The notes beneath the pieces were generated by a model, which ran no database searches, was not told the DNA's origin, and was given only the letters and a program-made list of their open reading frames with translations. A program made the position numbers and the translations under genes. Source: Hyphomicrobium sp. (GTDB lineage: Bacteria > Pseudomonadota > Alphaproteobacteria > Rhizobiales > Hyphomicrobiaceae). Taken from it: 64,000 nucleotides of DNA. Below are positions 52,196-62,447 of this stretch, one piece after another; position 1 is the stretch's first letter; each line of letters begins with the position of its first letter. The stretch lies in NCBI GenBank assembly GCA_030148425.1, contig JASBTM010000008.1:186001-250000 (forward strand). The letters run 5' to 3'.

Positions 52196-52527
52196 TGAAG
52201 CAAACTCCTGATTTTAAAAGTTAAAAGCATATCCGCACGAGCGAAATCCCAGCGGAGTGGCATGAGCGGCATGCAACCCGCCCATCCCTGCGACTGTTTC
52301 TCGCTCTTGCTTGAGGAGGTACGTCGGCTTTTTGAAATCCGTTTCACGCGCTACAGGAGAAATCTCTGGCTCCAGGGCCAACGCCAACGTTAAGGGATGC
52401 GAGGATTGTCGGCTCAACCGCTCTTGCCCTGTTCCTGCAGGAACTTCCGTGTTCCGCGTATCGGGGCAAAACCGACCGCAATACTGATCATCCAAAGCAA
52501 ACCTGATCTTGGGAAAAGGATCTCGTC

Positions 52528-53328
52528 ATGCGGGCAATAAACACATTCGCAATTGCGGCGGTCGCCCTGACGCTCGCACCGGCTCCGTTTGCAAGCGTGT
52601 TTGCCGGTTCCGATCCGAAGGGAATTTGGCTCGACGATACCGGCCGCGGCGCCGTCGAGATTAAACCGTGCGCCAACACGGGCGATGCGCTTTGCGGCAA
52701 CGTCGTCTGGGTCAAGTCGACGGGCGACACCGACGGCTGCGGCAAGCAAATCATGGGCGACGTCATGCCGGTCGGCCAAGGCCGCTGGGATAACGGCTGG
52801 ATCTACTCGCCTGAAAAGGGAAGAAAGTACGACGTCGAGCTGACGCCGCTTTCCAACGGCAACCTTAAGGTTGTGGGCTACGCCGGTCTGAAGTTCTTGT
52901 CCAAGACCATGATCTGGACGCCCGCGCCGCAAGATCTCCAGCTCTGCAATCTTGTCGATCCGAATAAGAAACCCGGATCCGCCGCGGCGCCTCTGCCGGT
53001 GACGCCGAACGTCGACACGACGGCGAGCCGCCTCCACGACAAGGAAGCAAAGACTGAGGACGCCGCCGCCTCCGTGGCCACTACGAAGCCGGAAGCAAAA
53101 TCAGCCGACGCTCCGTCCGTAACTCCGCCTGCCCCCGATAAACCGGAGACTGCCGCGAAAACGGCTCCAGCGGGCGATAGCGGCAATGGCCCGGCTGGCG
53201 ATCCCGGCAAGATCAAGATCGGCGACCTTCAGCTGGACAAGTTCCTGTCCAAGACGAAGGACGGCAAGTGCAAGCTCGATCTGCCCTGGGTTAAGGTCAC
53301 GATAGACTGCGATCACGAGCGACAATAA
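52528..53328 (+). CDS. DUF2147 domain-containing exported protein
   Basis: 'DPKGIWLDDTGRGAVEIKPCANTGDALCGNVVWVK...MGDVMPVGQGRWDNGWIYSPEKGRKYDVELTPL'. Confidence 0.9.
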   Translation: MRAINTFAIAAVALTLAPAPFASVFAGSDPKGIWLDDTGRGAVEIKPCANTGDALCGNVVWVKSTGDTDGCGKQIMGDVMPVGQGRWDNGWIYSPEKGRKYDVELTPLSNGNLKVVGYAGLKFLSKTMIWTPAPQDLQLCNLVDPNKKPGSAAAPLPVTPNVDTTASRLHDKEAKTEDAAASVATTKPEAKSADAPSVTPPAPDKPETAAKTAPAGDSGNGPAGDPGKIKIGDLQLDKFLSKTKDGKCKLDLPWVKVTIDCDHERQ

Positions 53329-53344
53329 TCGCGGAAAAACAAAA

Positions 53345-53372
53345 CGCGGCGGCAGGTTTTCCTGCCGCCGCG
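53345..53372 (-). terminator. intrinsic terminator downstream of pqqA-like gene
   Basis: perfect 12-bp stem CGCGGCGGCAGG / CCTGCCGCCGCG, 4-nt loop; minus strand continues TTTTGTTTTT. Confidence 0.85.
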
Positions 53373-53398
53373 CTTGAATTCATTCTGAGCGGATCGAC

Positions 53399-53488
53399 TT
53401 AGATGAGGTCGATCTCGGCCGGAAGGTACGACGTAACTTCGAGGCCAACTTCCTGCTCGCGAACTTCAGGCTTCGTCCAGGTCTTCAT
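53399..53488 (-). CDS. pqqA: PQQ precursor peptide PqqA (orphan)
   Basis: MKTWTKPEVREQEVGLEVTSYLPAEIDLI, 29 aa; conserved E-V-T-x-Y crosslink motif; GGAGG RBS (ctaatGGAGGacaccATG); below ORF-track length cutoff. Confidence 0.88.
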   Translation of the reverse strand: MKTWTKPEVREQEVGLEVTSYLPAEIDLI

Positions 53489-53686
53489 GGTGTCCTCCAT
53501 TAGACTTTAGGGAGCTTCACACTCCTACTAACCATTCAGATAGGCCTTCGGATTGATAACGTCCAATCGCAATCACGTGAGAATTTCATAAGAATGCCTG
53601 ATCGCATCCCTTGTTGGATCTGATAGGAAAAGCCATACATCCGAGGCGAGCATCGCCTTCGTTCAAAACCGGGAGTTTACCTGCCA

Positions 53687-53923
53687 ATGCCCATGGCCGC
53701 GGCTGATATCGAAAAGATGATCAAGGCACGTTTTCCTGACGCCGAGATCCACCTCAAGGACCTGGCCGGTGACAACGACCACTGGGCCGCGCACGTCGTC
53801 TCTACGGCCTTCAAGGGCAAGAGCCGCGTCCAGCAGCATCAGATGGTCTACGACGCTCTTGGCGGCCGCATGGGTGGCGTTTTGCACGCCCTGCAGCTTA
53901 CCACCGCGCTGCCGCCCGATTGA
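53687..53923 (+). CDS. BolA/IbaG-family protein
   Basis: 'ADIEKMIKARFPDAEIHLKDLAGDNDHWAAHVVSTAFKGKSRVQQHQMVYDAL'. Confidence 0.95.
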   Translation: MPMAAADIEKMIKARFPDAEIHLKDLAGDNDHWAAHVVSTAFKGKSRVQQHQMVYDALGGRMGGVLHALQLTTALPPD

Positions 53924-54001
53924 CTAACGGGCAAGTCTCGACCACATCTCGTTCATGAGAGGGTGCGCCGCATGGGAGCCCCAGTACGATAGGAGCCTCG
54001 G

Positions 54002-54352
54002 ATGGCCTCTGACACCACCACAGTCAGCGACGCGATTGCCAAGACGGTCGCAGATAACGACGTTGTTCTGTTCATGAAGGGAACGAAGCAGTTTCCGCAG
54101 TGCGGTTTCTCTGCCACCGCCGTGAAGATCCTGGAGCACCTCGGTGTGCCCTTCAAGGATGTGAACGTTCTCGAAGATCAGGGCCTTCGCGAAGGCATCA
54201 AGACCTTCTCGAACTGGCCGACCATTCCCCAGCTTTACGTCAAGGGCGAGTTCGTCGGCGGCTGCGATATCATGCGCGAGATGTACACCGCGGGCGAATT
54301 GCACGATCTTATCTGCGACAAGGGCATTCCCCACAGCCACCATCACGGCTGA
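54002..54352 (+). CDS. grxD: monothiol glutaredoxin Grx4-type
   Basis: 'DVVLFMKGTKQFPQCGFSATAVKILEHLGVPFKDVNVLED', 'CGFS' active site. Confidence 0.96.
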   Translation: MASDTTTVSDAIAKTVADNDVVLFMKGTKQFPQCGFSATAVKILEHLGVPFKDVNVLEDQGLREGIKTFSNWPTIPQLYVKGEFVGGCDIMREMYTAGELHDLICDKGIPHSHHHG

Positions 54353-54379
54353 TTTCGCGATCACGACGTCCGAGAATTC

Positions 54380-54409
54380 AAGCGGGGCCGACGAGGCTCC
54401 GCTTTTTTT
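54380..54409 (+). terminator. intrinsic terminator after grxD
   Basis: AGCGGGGCC GACGA GGCTCCGCT TTTTTT. Confidence 0.8.
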
Positions 54410-54503
54410 ACGCGCGAAATCTCGCGCCCTCATTCAAGTCATCGCCGGAATGCCCCGACCGCCGCCTGAATGATCCGTGCTACGGAGCGGGCTTTCTCTC
54501 CAA

Positions 54504-54578
54504 CCGTCATGGCCGCGCAGGCGGCCATCCACGACAACCATCGGCATGCCTTGATCCCTGCCTTCGTCGGCATGACGG
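54504..54578. repeat. intergenic palindromic repeats
   Basis: CCGTCATGGCCGCGCAGGCGGCCATCCACGACAACCATCGGCATGCC ... CGTCGGCATGACGG. Confidence 0.8.
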
Positions 54579-54584
54579 AGCGGA

Positions 54585-55034
54585 TTAGACATCCGTCCAC
54601 GACCGAAACGTCGCCGCCTGCCCGCGGTTCACGCCGTCGGCGTCGATCAGTTGCCAGACGATGCCATCCTCGATCCAGAACCGCCGCCCCGATTTGGAAA
54701 TCCGAATCCCGCGATACCCTCTGACGAAACCGTCTCGCGCCACCGCCGCCAAAATCCGCGCCCGCTCGTCACGGTTGGGCGCTTCCGCCGAAAGCCGTGA
54801 CGGCAACGTAACGAACTCTTCCCACGGATATTCGAAGCACGCCTGCGCGCGCTTGTTCGCGTAGACGAAGCGAGGATCCACATCCGTGTTGTGCGCCACC
54901 ACGGCGAACGGCGCATTATCGTAAAGCCAAGTCGCGTTCGCGCCCTCCGGCACCAACGGCGTCCCCACGAGGCGCGCAAAGCTTCCCGTGAGAAGTTCAT
55001 AGAAAGCTTGGCCGTACCGCAAATCCGAATTCAT
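54585..55034 (-). CDS. MEKHLA/PAS-like domain protein
   Basis: 'FAVVAHNTDVDPRFVYANKRAQACFEYPWEEFVTLPSRLSAEAPNRDERARIL'. Confidence 0.88.
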   Translation of the reverse strand: MNSDLRYGQAFYELLTGSFARLVGTPLVPEGANATWLYDNAPFAVVAHNTDVDPRFVYANKRAQACFEYPWEEFVTLPSRLSAEAPNRDERARILAAVARDGFVRGYRGIRISKSGRRFWIEDGIVWQLIDADGVNRGQAATFRSWTDV

Positions 55035-56128
55035 CCGAGCACGAGCGCCTTCAATTTTTCCGCATCGATTGCCTGAACGACGCGCCCGTGCTTACCCGTC
55101 GTCGTCTCGGCCGCGAGCATGGCGTTGATCACGGCCTCCTCCACGCTCTCCACCACCGCGAGATAAATCGCATCGAGATCGTCATTGCTCACCGCCGTGA
55201 ACGTCAACGCGGGCGGCTCCGGCAATTGCCCCGGATCGTTCGCGGTCGAGAACGCCATGAAAATATCGCCCGAAGAATTGCCCGATGGCGTGCCGCCGCG
55301 CCCGATGCCGATCGACGCCCGCCGCGCAAGACGCTCGAGCTGGCCCGGCAGCAGCGGCGCGTCCGTCGCAATGATGACGATGATCGAGCCGCGCTCCATC
55401 GTATAGACGCGCTCGCCCGGCAGCAAATCCCCGACCGGCCTGCCGCAGACCGTCAGCCACGGCTTGATGCCGTGGTTCGCCTGCACCAGCACACCGACCG
55501 TGTGCTCTCCGAGCCGCGTCACAGCCTTCCGCGATGCCGTCCCAGTGCCACCTTTGAACTCATAGGCGATCATGCCCGTGCCGCCGCCGACGCAACCTTC
55601 CGCCACGGGGCCGCCCTGCGCGCTGTCGATAGCTGCGATCACGTGCTGTTCGGTGACATGAAAGCCCGCGATGTCGCTCAGGAACCCGTCATAGGTTTCC
55701 GCCGCGACCGGCAACGCCCAGAGATCTTCGCCCAGAGCCGAAAACCGCTGCGCCATCCACTTCAGCGTCGCGTGGTGCGCGAGCCCAATCGAAAACGTAT
55801 TGGTGATGGTGATCGGTCCGGTGAACCACCCCGCATCGCGGATCCAATGCGCGCCGGTCATCTCGCCGTTGCCGTTCATCGAAAAGACGCCGGCCCAGAC
55901 CGGATGCGCGAGATCTTGCAGCGCCCGCGGCAGGATCGCCGTGACGCCCGTATGTACCGGCCCGCCATCGTTGCGGAGCGTCGTGAATCCCACCGTCACG
56001 CCGCTGACATCCGTGATCGCATTCAACGGTCCCGTTACGCCCGGCATCTGCAAGCCGAGCCCCCGCGCTCTGGACTTTCCGGTAAGTCCGAATTTTGCCG
56101 GGTCGCGCGTCATGCCGCTTTCTGCCAT
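55031..56128 (-). CDS. P1 family peptidase (DmpA-like aminopeptidase)
   Basis: 'GPLNAITDVSGVTVGFTTL', 'VNTHGIKPW'-like 'GVLVQANHGIKPWLTVCGRPVG', 'GSIIVIIATDAPLLPGQLERLARRASIGIGRGG'. Confidence 0.93.
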   Translation of the reverse strand: MAESGMTRDPAKFGLTGKSRARGLGLQMPGVTGPLNAITDVSGVTVGFTTLRNDGGPVHTGVTAILPRALQDLAHPVWAGVFSMNGNGEMTGAHWIRDAGWFTGPITITNTFSIGLAHHATLKWMAQRFSALGEDLWALPVAAETYDGFLSDIAGFHVTEQHVIAAIDSAQGGPVAEGCVGGGTGMIAYEFKGGTGTASRKAVTRLGEHTVGVLVQANHGIKPWLTVCGRPVGDLLPGERVYTMERGSIIVIIATDAPLLPGQLERLARRASIGIGRGGTPSGNSSGDIFMAFSTANDPGQLPEPPALTFTAVSNDDLDAIYLAVVESVEEAVINAMLAAETTTGKHGRVVQAIDAEKLKALVLG

Positions 56129-56282
56129 GCTCTCACCTGTTCTGCCAGCCGATCTCCAACGAGCAAATATCCCAGCGGCTTGGTCCGAGTCTTGACCTCG
56201 GCCGTCTCAATTTTGCCCTAACCGGATGGTGCGACGACGACACAGCTGAGCACGGACCATCTCGCCGCGAAAGGAACCGACA

Positions 56283-57392
56283 GTGCAGGTCATGTGGCTG
56301 AGCGGCAGACGCTTCTTTCTTTCGCTGACCATCCTGACCGCCAGCGTCTGCCTCGCGCTCGGCATTACCCTGCCGATCCTGAAGCTGACGAGCTTCGCCT
56401 TCTGGACAACTGAACACTCCCTGCTCTCGACCGTCGACGTACTTCTGAAGGACGGCCAGACGTTCCTTGGGCTAATCGTGCTCGTCTTCTCGATCGTTCT
56501 GCCCGTAACGAAACTTCTCTATCTGCTGCTGGTCTCGACCCTACCGCCTGCAGAGATCGTTCGTCATCAGACGCGACTGCGCGCGCTCGAATGGCTCGGC
56601 AAATGGTCGATGCACGATGTCCTCGTGCTGGCGCTGACGATCTTCTTCATCAAGAGCCAGGGCGTCTACGATGCATCGAGCCTCAACGGCGTCTATTTCT
56701 TCACCGCTGCTGTCGTTTTGATGATCCTCGCTTATGCCTGGATCAGAACGGACGGTATGGCGGCCGCGCCGGAGCTCGTTCCCGTACTGCCGCAGCCCGA
56801 TATCGGCAAAAAGGAATCCGCGCCGACGTGGCAGAACTTCGCGCTGAGCTTCCTCATCATCCTAGCGACGGTGTTCTTCGCGCTCGGCCTCATCATGCCG
56901 TCGATCCGCTTCACCACAGTCTATGTCTGGACGAACGAGCATTCGATTTTGACGATCATGTACGCGCTGTTCGAGAACAACGAATATTTTCTCTGCGCCG
57001 TCGTCTTCGCCGTTTCCGTATTCTTCCCGTTCCTGAAGTTGTTTTACCTGCTGACGCTCATCACCTCGCACGACATGCCACAGGATTTCCGGCGCAAGTC
57101 GTTCGCGACGATGGAATGGATCGGCCGCTATTCCATGACCGACGTGATGGTGCTGGCGCTGATGATCTTCTACGTAAACTCATCCGGATACACGGAGGCG
57201 CGTGTGCTGCCGGGCGTCTATTTCTTCGCGGCGTCCGCGCTGATGACGATGCTCGCCTACGCCTGGGCCAATGCCGAGCCGCCTTCGGGCCGTCGGCGGA
57301 CAGGCCGCACAGGCGGTGGTCCCGCGATCTCGCCTAACCCCGGCATTTCCATCGCCCCCGCCCCGAAACCCCGCCGCCGAAGCGCGGCTTGA
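56283..57392 (+). CDS. paraquat-inducible protein A-like membrane protein
   Basis: two repeated TM modules with 'SIL..I..L....' and 'GRYSMTDVMVLALMIFYVNSSGYTEARVLPGVYFFAASALMTMLAYAW'. Confidence 0.9.
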   Translation: MQVMWLSGRRFFLSLTILTASVCLALGITLPILKLTSFAFWTTEHSLLSTVDVLLKDGQTFLGLIVLVFSIVLPVTKLLYLLLVSTLPPAEIVRHQTRLRALEWLGKWSMHDVLVLALTIFFIKSQGVYDASSLNGVYFFTAAVVLMILAYAWIRTDGMAAAPELVPVLPQPDIGKKESAPTWQNFALSFLIILATVFFALGLIMPSIRFTTVYVWTNEHSILTIMYALFENNEYFLCAVVFAVSVFFPFLKLFYLLTLITSHDMPQDFRRKSFATMEWIGRYSMTDVMVLALMIFYVNSSGYTEARVLPGVYFFAASALMTMLAYAWANAEPPSGRRRTGRTGGGPAISPNPGISIAPAPKPRRRSAA

Positions 57393-57465
57393 GCGTCCAG
57401 CCCCTATTGTCAGCCTCGGGCTCGTCCTGAGGAGCACTTGAAAGCAGCCCCGTTGCCCGATGGAC

Positions 57466-57806
57466 CCTCGGCATAAAGCCGAGGATGACATAGGAGCGAG
57501 CGGATCGCCTCCATCACGCACGTCATCCCCGCGAAGGCGGGGATCCGCCCAGGCCTGCAGATTTCCGGCAGCCATGCGCTTGCTCGGATCTCCAAACATG
57601 CGGGCATAACGTTCTGTGATCCAGAAAAGCGGAAGCCGATCATACCGCTCGTTGTCGTGGATGGCCGCCTCCGCGGCCATGACGTTCTGGGGAGAGAGAC
57701 GGGCCTCTCCACATACCGTCATCCAGGCGCAGGCCGGGATCCAGTCAGACGTCGACACCTCGTTTGCTAATGGCTGCCTGGGTGCCGACGGAAGTCGGCA
57801 TGACGG
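57466..57806. repeat. array of intergenic palindromic repeats
   Basis: CCTCGGCATAAAGCCGAGG; CGTCATCCCCGCGAAGGCGGGGATCC; CGTGGATGGCCGCCTCCGCGGCCATGACG; CCGTCATCCAGGCGCAGGCCGGGATCCAGTC; TGCCGACGGAAGTCGGCATGACGG. Confidence 0.8.
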
Positions 57807-57902
57807 AGCGAGTGAAGCTCTCACGACAAACAAAAACTAGCGTGAGCGCCGCCCCCGCGGAGGTGGCCCGCGCAATCCGCGCGGAACAGCCCCGCGAGCA
57901 AC

Positions 57903-57929
57903 AAAAAAGGCCGCGCGAACGCAGCCTTT
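57903..57929 (-). terminator. probable rpsD terminator
   Basis: minus strand AAAGGCTGCG TTCG CGCGGCCTTTTTT. Confidence 0.65.
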
Positions 57930-58064
57930 CCCAAACTCAACAAATCTCTCGACCCACTTCGGCCGAAGGCCGAGGCGGCGACCGCAGCCCTCGGCGAGCC
58001 GCGCCCCGTCTGAGTGCCCCCGGTCGACCACTTGGTCGGCCGGATCAGCACACGTGAGACACGA

Positions 58065-58682
58065 TTAGCGCGAGTAAAATTCGACGACGAGGTTCGGTTC
58101 CATCTGAACCGGATACGGCACGTCCGACAGCGCCGGAACGCGCGTCAGAGACGCGGTCAGCTTGCCGTGGTCGGCGTTGACGTAATCGGGAACGTCGCGC
58201 TCTGCGCTCTTGATGGCTTCGAGAACGAGCGTCATCTGCTTCGCCTTCTCGCGAACCTCGATCACGTCGCCAACCTTCAGCCGGTAGCTCGGAACCGTAA
58301 CGCGCTTGCCGTTGACCGTCACGTGACCGTGGCTGACAAACTGGCGTGCGGCGAACACCGTCGGCACGAACTTGGCGCGGTAGACAAGCGCGTCGAGACG
58401 GCGCTCGAGAAGGCCGATCAGATGCTCGGACGTCGAGCCCTTGAGGCGCGAAGCTTCATCGTAAGCAGCACGGAATTGGCGCTCGGAGATCGACGCGTAA
58501 TAGCCTTTGAGCTTCTGCTTCGCCTTGAGCTGCTGGCCGAAGTCGGACAGCTTGCCCGAACGGCGCTCGCCGTGCTGGCCCGGACGGCTCTCGCGGCGGT
58601 TGAGCGGGCTCTTCGGGCGGCCCCAGATGTTCTCGCCAAGACGGCGATCGATCTTATGCTTGGCGCGAATGCGCTTAGTCAT
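58065..58682 (-). CDS. rpsD: 30S ribosomal protein S4
   Basis: '[62 protein letters not shown]'. Confidence 0.98.
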   Translation of the reverse strand: MTKRIRAKHKIDRRLGENIWGRPKSPLNRRESRPGQHGERRSGKLSDFGQQLKAKQKLKGYYASISERQFRAAYDEASRLKGSTSEHLIGLLERRLDALVYRAKFVPTVFAARQFVSHGHVTVNGKRVTVPSYRLKVGDVIEVREKAKQMTLVLEAIKSAERDVPDYVNADHGKLTASLTRVPALSDVPYPVQMEPNLVVEFYSR

Positions 58683-58881
58683 CTTCTAGCACTCCATGAG
58701 CTATGGTCCGGCGAGAAATCGCCGGATCCGTTTGGAGCGCCCCCTCCTCTATCCCCTTTCGGGAATTGACAGGCATGGACCTTCGACAGTCCCGCCACGG
58801 GTGCGCAGAAATCAAACGCGGGCCCGAAAGCCCGCGAAAGAAGTGAGGCTAATAGCGGGGTCGTGACGCCGCGTCAACCGC

Positions 58882-59547
58882 CTATCGTTTTTCGACCGTG
58901 GTCTCGCTGACTGACGTCGACCCCGTCGAAACCGGGGCTCCAGGCGCGGCGCCAGCGGGTGCTCCAGCGGCTGGAGGCTGACCAGCGGCGGCGAAATTGG
59001 GCGGCGGGCTTGCCGCGACATAGGACGCAACCAATTCCTTAATTTTCTTGCGCTGCTCCTCCGTGCAGGTCTGAGGCGGCGCTTTCTTCTCGTCGACGAC
59101 GACCTGCTTGTCGCCGTCCTGCTCGACGAGGCGGATACGCCCGGTCATCAGCATGACGGTCGTGAGGTGCAGCTGGCTGATGTAAACGAGTTGCTGCTGC
59201 GTCCATTTCTTCTTGGCTTCTTCGCGCCGCATCAACGCTCGGTGGTTCAGCACCTGATCGTCGCGAAGGTCGCAAATCTGAGCATGCGCCGAAAGACGGC
59301 CAACCTTGATCACGTCACGGGCGACGTCGATCGGCACCTCGATTTCGGACTTCTTGTTTTTATCGATGACGATGACCGAACCGTCAGGCTTAGAAAACTG
59401 CTGCGGGGTTAGAGACCACGCATATTCCATGAACGATCTAACAGCGTGCTCACTGAGTTCCTGCGCGCCGGCAGGCGCGGAAGATCCCCAGAGCGCCAGC
59501 GCCATAACGCCCGCCAACACAACCCCCGCCCTCGTGTTCATCAACAT
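58882..59547 (-). CDS. exported hypothetical protein
   Basis: signal peptide; 'FMEYAWSLTPQQFSKPDGSVIVIDKNKKSEIEVPIDVARDVIKVGRLSAHAQICDL'. Confidence 0.8.
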   Translation of the reverse strand: MLMNTRAGVVLAGVMALALWGSSAPAGAQELSEHAVRSFMEYAWSLTPQQFSKPDGSVIVIDKNKKSEIEVPIDVARDVIKVGRLSAHAQICDLRDDQVLNHRALMRREEAKKKWTQQQLVYISQLHLTTVMLMTGRIRLVEQDGDKQVVVDEKKAPPQTCTEEQRKKIKELVASYVAASPPPNFAAAGQPPAAGAPAGAAPGAPVSTGSTSVSETTVEKR

Positions 59548-59692
59548 CTCCAGTTGAGCCTCTGTGTTTTTTATCTATTTCAAACGCGAAATCCGGTCTG
59601 CTCGCGACCCCATCGCCTGGCCACGTTGCATATCGACAGTATGCCTCTCCAATTGGCATCGCTCGGCCCAAAACTTGGCCATATGAAGGCGC

Positions 59693-60973
59693 TTATTCTC
59701 CCCCTTTTCGGGCCTTCCCTTTGCCCTGTGCGAGCGTTGCAACTATGCCACGAAGGGTGCGGACTTCCTGCTCTGTGGCGTTTATCCTGGTCAAGAGAGT
59801 GCGTAAATTTTGCGACACGACAGTTTTGCGGTGGGCCGGGTTGAAAAAGCCATTCGCCTCCAGCTCACGTTCTAAATGTTCAAAGAGTCCAATGAGTTCC
59901 TCTTTGGTCGCCGGTCGGTCGCGCCCCATGTAAAGCCCCTCCTCCAGAGGCTTCTCATAGGTTGTAACCCTCCCGAGGCTCCGCCCCGCATTTCCACGCA
60001 TCCACTCGTATCCCGTTAGCAGCACTGCCTGGGCAAGGTTAAGAGAGGCGAAGCGGGAATTAACAGGGATCATGATCAGGGCGTCGGCGTGAGCGACCTC
60101 GCTGGTCTCCAGGCCGTTCCGTTCGCGCCCGAACAGCACCCCGCAGCGCTCCCCGCGGGCGATCCGCGTCCGCATTTCAGCGATGGCCTGTTCCGGCGTG
60201 AGCACCGGCTTCCTGAGATCCCGCTGACGTGCGGTCGTTGCCGCGATCCAGTTGAGGTCGGAAATGCTCTCTTCGAGAGTTCCGAAAGCCCGCGCGTCGT
60301 CGATGATGTAATTCGCGCCGGAAGCCGCGATGCGCGCCTTCTCGTTCGGCCAGCCATCGCGCGGCTGGACGAGGCGAAGATCGTCGAGACCGAAATTGGC
60401 GCACGCCCGCGCCACCATACCGATGTTGTCGGCAAGTTGTGGCTCCATCAAAATGATGGACGGCGTCTCCCCCTCCCCCGCAACGGGCTCCCCGCGCATG
60501 TTCGCCCGGCGCAGGCCATGACGCAGCTTGCGAATGACGCGACGCGCCCAAAACCAATAGTTTTCGCCCGACCATTGCTTGGCGAGCGTTTCGAGACACG
60601 GCGTTGAAACCGTCTCTGTGCCCTCGCCCTTGAGACGGACGCGGCCGTCGCCGACGATCACTTCCTTCTTGCTGAGAATGAACTGATCGAGCGTCTCGAT
60701 CCCCTGAACCTCCGTGCGGCGCTTGCAGCACGGACACGTCACCTCATCGGAAATACATCGAAGACTGGCGCAATACTGCAGCACGGGCTCAAGAGTATCG
60801 CGCGTGAGATCGGGTATGGCGAGCGCCGCAAGCCCCTGGTCGATCGAGGCGGCATGGCACGCATGGACCACCTCCGAAACGCGCGTGTCCCCCGGGCCGA
60901 GCACAGGCTCGCCGCTGATGGTGCGGATCTCGAGCTCCGCCTCCCCATGCGCAGCCTCCGACTCGACGTTCAA
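59693..60973 (-). CDS. TrmJ-type tRNA/rRNA methyltransferase with extra N-terminal Cys-containing domain
   Basis: SPOUT motifs 'PSIILMEPQLADNIGMVARACANFGLDDLRLVQPRDGWPNEKARIAASGA', 'RCGVLFGRERNGLETSEV', 'LNLAQAVLL'; N-terminal ~170 aa extra. Confidence 0.9.
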   Translation of the reverse strand: MNVESEAAHGEAELEIRTISGEPVLGPGDTRVSEVVHACHAASIDQGLAALAIPDLTRDTLEPVLQYCASLRCISDEVTCPCCKRRTEVQGIETLDQFILSKKEVIVGDGRVRLKGEGTETVSTPCLETLAKQWSGENYWFWARRVIRKLRHGLRRANMRGEPVAGEGETPSIILMEPQLADNIGMVARACANFGLDDLRLVQPRDGWPNEKARIAASGANYIIDDARAFGTLEESISDLNWIAATTARQRDLRKPVLTPEQAIAEMRTRIARGERCGVLFGRERNGLETSEVAHADALIMIPVNSRFASLNLAQAVLLTGYEWMRGNAGRSLGRVTTYEKPLEEGLYMGRDRPATKEELIGLFEHLERELEANGFFNPAHRKTVVSQNLRTLLTRINATEQEVRTLRGIVATLAQGKGKARKGGE

Positions 60974-61170
60974 TTGCTTCTCCCGGCGTAGATATGACAG
61001 TTGGCGTACAATTAGGCGGGTTCCCGCCTAACATCCATGCTTCTTTTCTTCTTGAACTTGAACCACTTTGCGATCTGTCGCACCAATACGGCGAAGGTCC
61101 ACTTCGTCGGCGTCGTATCCGGCGTTAAATATTCGTTTCACGCTTCCAAATCATCCCGCGAGACATCCCC

Positions 61171-62385
61171 ATGCAGAAAATCAAGGTTGAAGGCACCGTC
61201 GTAGAACTCGACGGCGACGAGATGACCCGCATCATCTGGAAGCTGATCAAGGACAAGCTGATCCACCCCTATCTGGACGTCGATCTCGAATACTATGACC
61301 TGAGCGTCGAGAACCGCGACAAGACCGCGGACCAGGTGACGATCGACGCCGGCAACGCCATCAAGAAGCACGGCGTCGGCATCAAGTGCGCGACGATCAC
61401 GCCCGACGAGGCGCGCGTCAAGGAATTCAACCTGAAGGAAATGTGGAAGAGCCCGAACGGCACGATCCGCAACATCCTCGGCGGCGTCATCTTCCGCGAA
61501 CCGATCATCTGCAAGAACGTACCGCGCCTCGTGCCCGGCTGGACGCAGCCGATCATCGTCGGCCGCCATGCTTTCGGCGACCAGTATAAGGCGACCGATT
61601 TCAAGTTCCCCAGCAAGGGCGTGCTGACGATCAAGTTCGTCGGCGAGGACGGCAGCGTCATCGAAAAGGAAGTCTTCAAGGCGCCGGGCGCAGGCGTCGC
61701 GATGGCGATGTACAATCTCGATGAGTCGATCCGCGAGTTCGCGCGCGCTTCGTTGAATTACGGCCTCGCACGCAATTATCCCGTCTACCTCTCGACGAAA
61801 AACACAATCCTGAAAGCCTACGATGGCCGCTTCAAGGATCTGTTCCAGGAAGTCTACGACGCCGAATTCAAGGAAGAGTTCCAGAAGCGCAAACTGACGT
61901 ACGAGCACCGCCTGATCGACGACATGGTCGCGAGCGCCCTTAAATGGTCGGGCGGCTACGTCTGGGCGTGCAAGAACTACGACGGCGACGTCCAGTCCGA
62001 TACGGTCGCGCAGGGCTTCGGCTCGCTCGGCCTGATGACAAGCGTGCTGATGACGCCCGATGGCAAAACTGTCGAAGCCGAAGCCGCGCACGGCACCGTC
62101 ACGCGTCATTACCGCGAGCACGAAAAAGGCAAGGAAACCTCGACGAATTCCATCGCGTCGATCTTTGCCTGGAGCCGTGGCCTTGCGCACCGCGCCAAGC
62201 TCGACGGCAACGACAAGCTCGCGAAATTTTGCGAGACGCTCGAGAAGGTCTGCATCGCGACCGTCGAAGCGGGCTACATGACGAAAGACTTGGCGCTTCT
62301 CGTCGGCCCCGGACAGAAGTGGCTCTCGACCACCGGCTTCCTCGACAAGGTCGACGAAAACCTCAAAGCCGCGATGGCGAAGTAA
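61171..62385 (+). CDS. icd: NADP-dependent isocitrate dehydrogenase
   Basis: '[52 protein letters not shown]'. Confidence 0.97.
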   Translation: MQKIKVEGTVVELDGDEMTRIIWKLIKDKLIHPYLDVDLEYYDLSVENRDKTADQVTIDAGNAIKKHGVGIKCATITPDEARVKEFNLKEMWKSPNGTIRNILGGVIFREPIICKNVPRLVPGWTQPIIVGRHAFGDQYKATDFKFPSKGVLTIKFVGEDGSVIEKEVFKAPGAGVAMAMYNLDESIREFARASLNYGLARNYPVYLSTKNTILKAYDGRFKDLFQEVYDAEFKEEFQKRKLTYEHRLIDDMVASALKWSGGYVWACKNYDGDVQSDTVAQGFGSLGLMTSVLMTPDGKTVEAEAAHGTVTRHYREHEKGKETSTNSIASIFAWSRGLAHRAKLDGNDKLAKFCETLEKVCIATVEAGYMTKDLALLVGPGQKWLSTTGFLDKVDENLKAAMAK

Positions 62386-62447
62386 TCCCTATACGCTTGG
62401 CGACTCCACTGCGCGGAGCCGCCGAGCGCAATCATAAAGCAAGCATC

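Noticed and set aside
53399-53488. Full pqq operon around the pqqA-like gene
   Set aside because: Neighbours are DUF2147, BolA and grxD; no pqqB/C/D/E recognised in the window.
55088-56221. 377-aa plus-strand ORF antisense to P1 peptidase
   Set aside because: Shadow ORF, Arg/His-rich, no domain; minus-strand product recognised.
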